Source: BACL21 sp038141525
Lineage (GTDB): Bacteria; Bacteroidota; Bacteroidia; Flavobacteriales; Flavobacteriaceae
Direction of reading: 5' to 3'
Length of the DNA: 64,000 nucleotides
NCBI GenBank assembly: GCA_038141525.1
Contig: JAYQIF010000008.1
Span: 372,001-436,000 of the forward strand
Shown here: piece by piece, positions 57,578 through 64,000 of the stretch
Position numbering within the stretch: position 1 is the stretch's first letter
Layout: each line of letters starts with the position of its first letter
The notes under the pieces: model-generated
Databases searched by the model: none
The model's input: the letters and a program-made list of their open reading frames with translations, nothing else
Told to the model about the DNA's origin: nothing
Translations under genes and position numbers: made by a program

Positions 57578-58023
57578 AACGAGCAGTATTTCCTGGGTCA
57601 TTTGACCCATTCACAAGAGGCCACTTTTCTATCGTAATGCGCGCACTACCCTTATTCGATGAAATCATTATCGCCGTTGGTCAAAACACTGAAAAAACAC
57701 CCATGTCTTCAATTGAACAGCGTGTGACTCGACTCGAACTCTTATTTCAAAACGAGACTAAAATTTCTATTGAACAATATTCTGGGCTAACTATGGAGTT
57801 TTGTAAAACCCATAAGGCAAAATTCATCGTTCGCGGCTTGCGCAATACTCAAGATTTCCAATATGAACAACCGATTGCGCAAAACAACCTCGAGCTGGGT
57901 GCTGTAGAAACTATCTTTTTATCAGCAGAACCGCACATGAGCCATTTATCCAGCACTATCGCCAGGGACATAGCAAAACACGGGGGCGATTTACAATCAT
58001 TTTTGCCAGACACAATAAAATAA
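57574..58023 (+). CDS. coaD: Phosphopantetheine adenylyltransferase
   Basis: The 149-residue protein has the nucleotidyltransferase signature FPGSFDPFTRGHFSIV with its HxGH-type loop, then IIAVGQNTEKTP and FIVRGLRNTQDFQYE. It makes dephospho-CoA from 4'-phosphopantetheine. The start overlaps the ddl stop (ATGA), so the two are translationally coupled. A strong terminator follows. Confidence 0.94.
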   Translation: MKRAVFPGSFDPFTRGHFSIVMRALPLFDEIIIAVGQNTEKTPMSSIEQRVTRLELLFQNETKISIEQYSGLTMEFCKTHKAKFIVRGLRNTQDFQYEQPIAQNNLELGAVETIFLSAEPHMSHLSSTIARDIAKHGGDLQSFLPDTIK

Positions 58024-58053
58024 AAAAAGCCTTCACATAAAACGTGAAGGCTT
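58022..58053. terminator. Bidirectional terminator between coaD and rpsT
   Basis: A 10-bp stem (aagccttcac/gtgaaggctt) with a 7-nt loop sits between two convergent genes. It has an A7 run on its left, which acts as a T-run for rpsT on the minus strand, and a mixed T-rich tail on its right. Confidence 0.87.
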
Positions 58054-58078
58054 TGTTCTTTTCGAACGCTAGTATGAT

Positions 58079-58330
58079 CTAAAGCGCGGTTACGTGCTTT
58101 GTAAGACTCGATTTCAGATTGGCCGCTTTGTTCGCATGAATAATATTCTTCTTTGCCAATTTGTCCAGCATAGAAGTAACTTCGGGCAATAACTTTTCTG
58201 CCTCTTTCTTGTCCGTAGTCTCACGAAGATTTTTCATGGCGTTACGCGCCGTTTTATGCTTGTAACGGTTTAAAAGACGTTTTTTTTCGTTGCTTCTAAT
58301 TCTCTTTAAAGCGGATTTATGATTTGCCAT
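58079..58330 (-). CDS. rpsT: 30S ribosomal protein S20
   Basis: The 83-residue S20 starts MANHKSALKRIRSNEKKRLLN and is almost wholly helical and basic, as expected. It binds the 5' domain of 16S rRNA. It lies between tRNA-Glu (upstream on the same strand) and the terminator. The length is normal. Confidence 0.96.
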   Translation of the reverse strand: MANHKSALKRIRSNEKKRLLNRYKHKTARNAMKNLRETTDKKEAEKLLPEVTSMLDKLAKKNIIHANKAANLKSSLTKHVTAL

Positions 58331-58350
58331 AGTCTCTTTCTTAATTTTTG

Positions 58351-58422
58351 TAGCCCATAGGAGAATCGAACTCCTGTTTCAAGGATGAAAACCTTGCGTC
58401 CTAACCACTAGACGAATGGGCC
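58351..58422 (-). tRNA. tRNA-Glu (TTC)
   Basis: This is a 72-nt minus-strand cloverleaf with acceptor stem ggcccat/atgggct, a D arm cgtctagtggttagg, anticodon loop ttttcat (anticodon TTC) and T loop gttcgat. It lies 20 bp before the rpsT start, so the two may share a transcript. Confidence 0.95.
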
Positions 58423-58499
58423 ATTGGTTTAAAATGCGGATGCAAAAATACAACATTTTTTAAATGCCGCAAGTAATGCATTTTATTTTTCCCAAAATT

Positions 58500-59973
58500 C
58501 TAGTATGCTTTGGCAAACAATACTTTTCGCACTGAGTCCTTACCGGTAAGCATACATTTTCCCGGGTCCTGCGGTCCTTCAAGTGGAATACAACGAATGG
58601 TCGCTTTTGTTTCTGCCTTAATGCGCTCTTCGGTTTCAGAAGTGCCATCCCAATGTGCCCAGACAAACCCTCCAGTTTTGTCGATCAAGGTCTTAAACTG
58701 ATCGTAATTTTCTGCATCATGTGTAAGACTAGTGCGCATTTCTAAAGCCTTATTGTGCAGATTGTCTTGAATGACGTTCAATAAATTTTCAATGTAATTT
58801 ACCGCATCGACTTCTGCTACGAGCTCCTTACTTAGGGTATCACGACGAGCAATTTCAAAAGTTTCATTCTCTAAATCCTTTGGTCCAATAGCCACACGAA
58901 TTGGAACACCTTTTAGCTCGTACTCATTGAATTTCCAACCCGGTTTGTGGGTGTCTCGAGCATCCAACATCACGCGAATCCCTTTTTGGCGCAATGACTT
59001 GACGAGCTCCTCTCCTTTTTCAACAGTCGCAGCATATTGCTCATCTGTTCTGTAAATGGGCACGATCACCACCTGATCTGGAGCTAACCGCGGAGGCAAC
59101 ACCAAACCATTGTCATCACTGTGGGTCATGATCAGCGCCCCCATGAGACGGGTCGAAACACCCCAAGAGGTGGCCCAAACGTGATTTAATCCACCGTCCT
59201 TATCCGAGAATTTAACATCAAAAGCCTTGGCAAAATTTTGTCCTAAAAAATGCGAGGTTCCAGCTTGTAGGGCCTTGCCATCTTGCATCATAGCCTCGAT
59301 ACAATAGGTCTCTAAAGCCCCTGCGAATCGCTCATTAGCCGATTTAGTTCCTTTAATCACGGGGACCGCCATAAAATTCTCTGCAAAATCTGCATAGACA
59401 TGCATCATTTGCTCCGCTTCAGCAATAGCCTCTTGCTCTGTGGCATGGGCGGTATGTCCCTCCTGCCACAAGAACTCTGCAGTTCTCAAAAACAGTCGAG
59501 TTCGCATTTCCCAACGGACGACATTGGCCCACTGATTGACTAAAATGGGCAAATCACGATAAGACTGAATCCACTTTCTGTAGGTGTCCCAAATTATGGT
59601 TTCTGAGGTAGGCCGCACGATTAATTCCTCCTCTAACTTGGCTTTGTCATCAACAACAATGCTTCCATCCTCGGCAGTTTTGAGCCTGTAGTGGGTCACC
59701 ACAGCACATTCCTTTAGCAAAACCATCGACGTGACTCGCCTCTTTACTGAAATAAGATTTCGGAATGAACAATGGAAAGTAAGCGTTTCGATGACCCGTT
59801 TCTTTAAACATGCGATCGAGTTCCTTTTGCATCATTTCCCAAATCGAAAAGCCGTAAGGTTTAATGACCATACAGCCGCGGACACCAGAATTTTCAGCTA
59901 AATCGGCTTTAACCACTAATTCATTGTACCATTTAGAATAGTCTTCTGCTCGTGACGTTAAGTTTTTCCCCAT
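58500..59973 (-). CDS. proS: Prolyl-tRNA synthetase (interrupted frame)
   Basis: The ~490-residue class IIa synthetase is of the short, archaeal/eukaryotic-like ProS type. It includes SRAEDYSKWYNELVVKADLA, ELIVRPTSETIIWDTYRKW and VVRWEMRTRLFLRTAEFLWQEGHTAHA, then the anticodon-binding part and a C-terminal zinc-site-like tail. A break near 59724 interrupts it; one G less turns KGMCCGD into KECAVVTHYRL. As the enzyme is indispensable, this is best read as a sequence error. Confidence 0.93.
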
Positions 59974-60074
59974 ATGTTCAGAGTTGGCACAGTAATTGTA
60001 TTATTACCAAAAGAAAGTTGTGTTTCGGCAAAACTACTTATTTTTATCATGTTCAACAATTTAAATCTATCGTT

Positions 60075-61373
60075 ATGAAAACTGTAAATCAAAATCTGAA
60101 AAAGGCAGCTGCATGGGCAACTTATGGATTTGCAGCAATCACTCTTTTTGCTTGTAACTCCTACAAAGGGATTACCGACGAAGAGGACGGAATTTATGGC
60201 GACAGCTATATGGTCGAGCAAAACTCAGCGGTAGACGGCAAAAACAACTATTACCAACAATATTTTAGTACCAAAGCCGCCCAAATCGAAGAAATTCCAG
60301 AAGAAAACTTGGTCTTTACCGATATTGAAGCTTACAGTTCGCAAGAATCCATCGATGACGAAGGCTACGTGGTGGTAGAGGAAGATTACATCGATGATTA
60401 TGGATCTTGGGGGAGCAACACAAGCGAGGTCACACTCAATGTTTATGGGGGCTGGAACAACGGTTTCTATGGCAATGGATGGAATGCTGGTTATTGGTAT
60501 GGCGGATGGAATGCCGGTTACTGGGGTGGTTTTCGCCCCTGGGGATTTAATTATTGGAATAACCCATTCTGGGGCTACAGCAGCTACTGGGGGTACAACC
60601 CTTACTGGGGCTGGGGTAATGGCTATTACAATCCTTGGTTCAACAACGGTTATGGATGGGGATTTGGCGGTAATTATAACCCCTGGTATTACAACAACAA
60701 TGGATACACCACTATAGCAAATCGCGGGCGTTCGAATCAAGATCGATATGTTTCTCGTGGTCGATCAGACCGCTCGAATATAGGCTCACGAGAAGCATCA
60801 AGCCTCAGAGGACGCAGCAATAGCGAGTTGAATCGCGGGCGCAGCGCAAGAGTAAACAGAGCATTTGATCTCAACAGAGGTCGAAATACTGCGGCGCGCA
60901 ATAGAGCTACACGACAAAGCGGTGTACGTAATTCGGCAGTACGCAGTCAGGTGAATTCACGAGTCAACCCCAATGAGCGAAGCAGCCGAATGAGTCGTAC
61001 ACGTCCTGTAGGACAAAGCAATACAAGACCGGCAGCGACTTATGCCAATAATACTCGGCCTACATCAAAACCTAATTCTAGCAATCAGGCCGTTAGACCG
61101 AGCAATAATCCAAGACCTGCGGCACAATCTACGGCGCCAAGTAGTGCAGCGAAGAATTTTAAAATAAAAAGACGCAGCCGACCCAGCAATACCGCTGCTA
61201 ATACGCGGCCCACAAATAACTCTGGGACTAAAAAAACTTTTAAATCTCAAAATAGCACACAAAGGAGTTTTAACAGACCTACGTTTCAAAATTCACGACC
61301 TATGAGTACGCCGCGTAATTACTCAAGACCATCCTCGGGACGCAGCTATGGTGGACGTGGCGGCCGCGGATAA
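60075..61373 (+). CDS. Lipoprotein with Trp/Tyr/Gly-rich and Arg/Ser/Asn-rich low-complexity regions
   Basis: From the ATG at 60075 the ~432-residue protein has a lipobox (LFACNSYKG) and an acidic stretch (residues ~35-105). A W/Y/G/N-rich region with WNAGYW repeats (~110-215) follows, then a long basic region rich in Arg, Ser and Asn with RGRS-like repeats, ending GGRGGRG. No catalytic domain is seen. It lies between proS and the FadL barrel, a neighbourhood shared by flavobacteria. The function is unknown. Confidence 0.75.
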   Translation: MKTVNQNLKKAAAWATYGFAAITLFACNSYKGITDEEDGIYGDSYMVEQNSAVDGKNNYYQQYFSTKAAQIEEIPEENLVFTDIEAYSSQESIDDEGYVVVEEDYIDDYGSWGSNTSEVTLNVYGGWNNGFYGNGWNAGYWYGGWNAGYWGGFRPWGFNYWNNPFWGYSSYWGYNPYWGWGNGYYNPWFNNGYGWGFGGNYNPWYYNNNGYTTIANRGRSNQDRYVSRGRSDRSNIGSREASSLRGRSNSELNRGRSARVNRAFDLNRGRNTAARNRATRQSGVRNSAVRSQVNSRVNPNERSSRMSRTRPVGQSNTRPAATYANNTRPTSKPNSSNQAVRPSNNPRPAAQSTAPSSAAKNFKIKRRSRPSNTAANTRPTNNSGTKKTFKSQNSTQRSFNRPTFQNSRPMSTPRNYSRPSSGRSYGGRGGRG

Positions 61374-61445
61374 TTCATGCAGAATTAAACGGAGTCTGGA
61401 ATAATAATAAGATCAACTTTGTTCAAATCTTTGTAAAATTTAAAA

Positions 61446-62975
61446 ATGAAAAATAGCCTCAAAATAAAAACACCAGTTCTGGCACTGGTGTTTTTTGTGT
61501 CTATCAGTGTCACAAATTCTTGGAGTCAAATCACTCAAGACTATCTTCAATTTTCGCAATTAGACCTCTTTGGATCAGCGAGGATTCAGGCCATGGGCGG
61601 TGCATTTCATGCCCTTGGTGGTGGCGTGAGCAGCCTACATTTGAATCCCGCAGCCAGCGCTGTAAACATCAACAGTAAAGTTGACTTTGGCCTGTCGTAC
61701 AACAAAAGGCGGACCTCAAGCAGTTTTGCTGGAAATAAAAATACAGCAAAGGATAATTATCTAGATTTTGGTCATGCCGGAGGAATTATCGTCGCCGAAC
61801 AAATAAATCAAAACAATCCTTGGCGTAAAATTTCTTTTGGCTTTTCAATGGCCACTTTAAAAAACTTTGATCAATCCGTATTCGCTTCGGGCAATACAAA
61901 CTTCGGGTTGACTAATTATTTTGCACAACAAGCCCAAGGCACCTCATTAAATGAAATGCAATTAGGGTCGGGAGAGACTCTCGGCTCAGCTTATGCGGCA
62001 CTAGGCAGTACATTAGGTCGTGGCGCACAAATTGGATTGCTTGCGTATCAGGCCTATCTTATTGATCCTCTAAACGACACAAGCAGTAATGTTGATTATA
62101 TCAGTGCAGTCAATGATCAGCGCAATCAAAGTACGTTTCAAGAGCTCGGTGGATCAATGCGTCAATTTAACCTCAATATTGCGGCTCAATACGGTGATGA
62201 TTTGTTTTTTGGTTTAAACATTAACAGTCATGTCTTGAGATATACACGCTCTAATGTCGTGAGTGAGGAGGGTGTTCTGGCCGACAGCCCTCTAAGGAGT
62301 CTAACTTATAGGTCATTTGAAAGGACCGATGGTGAAGGGTTTAGCCTTCAGGTCGGCGCTATTTACACCCCGGGGGATCACTGGCGAATGAGTCTATCTT
62401 ATGATAGTCCGACATGGTGGCAATTAACAGAAGAATCTGTTGAATCGCTCAGTAGCTCCATTTTAGTCAATCAAGGACTAGAAAATTATTTGATGGACCC
62501 CGATGTTCGTAACTTCTTTGAGCCCTACCGATTGAGAACACCGAGTCAATGGCATGCCGGACTGGCTTATGTGTTTGGTCCACAAGGACTAATTTCAGCT
62601 TCAGTAAGTCACAAGGATTACAGCGGTGGCGCATTTAGTGAGGACGGTTCTGAGTTTTTTCGATCAGCGAACGAGTCAATCCAAAATTTATTCGACCAAA
62701 GTCTGAACATAAAATTTGGAGGAGAATATCGAATGGGTTCTTGGAGAATTCGCGGAGGATATTGGGGAGAAACACCATCAATAAAAGATCTTGGCCTCGA
62801 CAATAATTCTGGATATAGTTATGGCCTAGGTTATTTCGGCGGTGGCTGGACTCTCGACGCAGCATTGGTCAATACCACAATTAATCAATCAACTGCGCTA
62901 TACCAAGAGCAGAATAGATTTAATGCTGATCTGAGTAATCGGTCTTTTATTGTGTCTTTAGGAATTGACTTGTAG
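61446..62975 (+). CDS. OmpP1/FadL-family outer-membrane transporter
   Basis: The 509-residue protein has a signal peptide ending NSWSQ, a mature N-terminus with DLFGSARIQAMGGAFHALGGG and SSLHLNPAA, and a 14-strand-like barrel ending FIVSLGIDL. FadL-type channels import long-chain fatty acids or other hydrophobic compounds. The gene is intact and follows the Arg-rich lipoprotein by 72 bp. Confidence 0.87.
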   Translation: MKNSLKIKTPVLALVFFVSISVTNSWSQITQDYLQFSQLDLFGSARIQAMGGAFHALGGGVSSLHLNPAASAVNINSKVDFGLSYNKRRTSSSFAGNKNTAKDNYLDFGHAGGIIVAEQINQNNPWRKISFGFSMATLKNFDQSVFASGNTNFGLTNYFAQQAQGTSLNEMQLGSGETLGSAYAALGSTLGRGAQIGLLAYQAYLIDPLNDTSSNVDYISAVNDQRNQSTFQELGGSMRQFNLNIAAQYGDDLFFGLNINSHVLRYTRSNVVSEEGVLADSPLRSLTYRSFERTDGEGFSLQVGAIYTPGDHWRMSLSYDSPTWWQLTEESVESLSSSILVNQGLENYLMDPDVRNFFEPYRLRTPSQWHAGLAYVFGPQGLISASVSHKDYSGGAFSEDGSEFFRSANESIQNLFDQSLNIKFGGEYRMGSWRIRGGYWGETPSIKDLGLDNNSGYSYGLGYFGGGWTLDAALVNTTINQSTALYQEQNRFNADLSNRSFIVSLGIDL

Positions 62976-62981
62976 ATCTCT

Positions 62982-63003
62982 TTCGTGCCTGATTCGTGCC
63001 TGA
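62982..63003 (+). repeat. Tandem 11-bp direct repeat
   Basis: The 11-mer ttcgtgcctga occurs twice back to back just after the FadL stop, followed by a diverged third copy (ttcgtaattag). It looks like a slippage product in non-coding DNA, with no evident function. Confidence 0.6.
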
Positions 63004-63157
63004 TTAGTTCGTAATTAGTGCCTTATTCCCACGAATTTGCTTGTCCTTGTGCAATCACAGTTGAGTCAATTAAGATTCTTTGACGATTCTCTCCCGGATT
63101 TTCTGAGCATCAAGTAATTGCTCTGCAAAACTTGGGACTAGAATTTTAAGTTAAAAC

Positions 63158-63200
63158 AAAAATTCATTCCATATTGAGTCTTCAATGGGAATGAATTTTT
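63158..63200. terminator. Bidirectional terminator between FadL barrel and T9SS type-B cargo
   Basis: A 13-bp stem (aaaaattcattcc/ggaatgaattttt) with a 17-nt loop, A-rich on the left and T-rich on the right, lies between convergent genes. The symmetry suits termination in both directions. Confidence 0.8.
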
Positions 63201-63226
63201 GTATTGATAGCAGGGACTGGTCGTCG

Positions 63227-64000
63227 CTATCTTTTTAATGTAAAATGTCCTGTAAAGGCCTTAGGAATATCTTCTTCGGTGTATTCGATACGGAACCAGT
63301 AGTCGCTTGAGGGCAGTGGGTTGCCTTTATAGGTCCCGTCCCATCCGTTGCCGCTTGGGCTCAGCTGCTTGAGCAGCTTACCGTAGCGATCAAAGATATA
63401 AATACGCGCCGCTGGGTCGTAATCGGCCAGTCCGATGATATTCCAAGTGTCGTTAAAGCCATCGTTGTTCGGGGTCACAAAACGTGGGTAGTCCACCACA
63501 CCGATGTCTACCGTCACTGAGCCACAGCCCTCCACATTGGTGATGGTCACCTGGTGGGTGCCTGGGGTCACATTCTCAAACACACCGCTGTCCTGCAGGT
63601 TGCCCCCATCTAGACTGAACTGATAAGCCCCCAGACCACTAGCAGTGGCCTCGATCACATGCTCCCCGGCAAAAGCACCGTTGAGCAGGCGTACATTATA
63701 CTCCAGGGTGGTGAGGCCGGGTTTACCGCAACTACAGTCTCTAATGAGCAGCCAGAGGCCAACTCCGTAACCAGCACCGAATAAGACCCTGGGGCCAGGG
63801 CCACGAGCGATGGACCAACCTCATTGGGCAATATCGTGCCGTTGAGCGACCACAAGAAGGTGAAGCCCTCGGCAGGAAGACCCGTCTCTAAGACCGGCGG
63901 TGAGGCCGCGCCAAAGTCCTCCATAATCGCATTGCCCTGAGCGTCCACACAGATGCGGTACTCATCGTCTAAGATCATCGGAGGCAACTGCTCTACAGAC
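63227..64000 (-). CDS. C-terminal part of a large secreted protein with T9SS type-B sorting domain (interrupted frame; cut by window edge)
   Basis: The C-terminus carries the gliding-motility-associated, type-B sorting domain: FVTPNNDGFNDTWNIIGL, IYIFDRYGKLLKQL and GNPLPSSDYWFRIEY. Upstream lies an immunoglobulin-like repeat (GFTFLWSLNGT, LAPGSYSVLVTEL) that continues beyond base 64000. A break near 63725 interrupts it; the next frame reads KPGLTTLEYNVRLLNGAF. T9SS type-B cargoes are often very large adhesins. The N-terminal part and total size lie outside the window. Confidence 0.85.

Noticed and set aside
60225..60740. 171-codon open frame opposite the Trp/Tyr/Gly-rich lipoprotein
   Set aside because: Its Ile/Pro/Val repeats are the reverse reading of the aromatic repeats on the plus strand; no independent evidence for coding.

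Overview
The window looks like a chromosomal segment of a Bacteroidota bacterium, most likely a marine-type member of the Flavobacteriia. The pointers are type IX secretion sorting domains of type A (end of the 50300-53763 protein) and type B (end of the 63227-64000 protein), TAnnTTTG -7 promoter boxes, an OmpP1/FadL barrel next to proS, a large TPR protein paired with an outer-membrane barrel, and a tmRNA whose tag ends in ALAA. No rRNA, CRISPR array, insertion sequence or prophage was seen.

Layout. 1-8 kb is a conserved translation block on the minus strand: tRNA-Thr, -Tyr, -Gly, -Thr, tuf, tRNA-Trp, secE, nusG, rplK, rplA, rplJ, rplL, rpoB (cut by the window edge), preceded by rpsU, a XerC-like recombinase and a short hibernation factor. 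8-21 kb is mixed metabolism and envelope: acyl-CoA dehydrogenase, ComEA-like protein, alanine/sodium symporter, RCK potassium channel, cysteine-synthase-like enzyme, FtsX-like permease, NamZ-type muramidase, methyltransferase, metalloprotease and amidohydrolase lipoproteins. 21-29 kb holds the barrel/TPR pair, a small lipoprotein, FtsE and a subtilase. 29-42 kb is a surface-polysaccharide locus: four glycosyltransferases, an FdtA-like ketoisomerase, a DegT/FdtB-like aminotransferase, a FemAB-like transferase, a hexapeptide acyltransferase, two flippases, a membrane phosphatase/sulfatase-superfamily enzyme and a methyltransferase. 42-50 kb carries typA, kdsA, a saccharopine-dehydrogenase-like gene, ssrA, an HDAC-family deacetylase, a rhodanese/MarR/YceI group and a PabA/TrpG amidotransferase. 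50-64 kb has a giant HYR-domain secreted protein, yaaA, an RluD-type synthase, a PASTA protein, ddl, coaD, rpsT, tRNA-Glu, proS, a W/Y/G- and Arg-rich lipoprotein, the FadL barrel, and the end of a type-B T9SS cargo.

The most striking property of the DNA is not a gene. About 25 single-base frame breaks interrupt 17 otherwise well-conserved coding regions, including proS and kdsA, which should be indispensable. Many sit in homopolymer runs, so uncorrected sequencing indels are the leading explanation. I annotated each interrupted gene as one feature over its full span and named the break positions.

The best candidate for new biology is the rhodanese-MarR-YceI group: three different inverted repeats are packed into the 57 bp ahead of marR, over its predicted -7 box. 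The TPR/barrel pair and the Arg-rich lipoprotein are secondary candidates.
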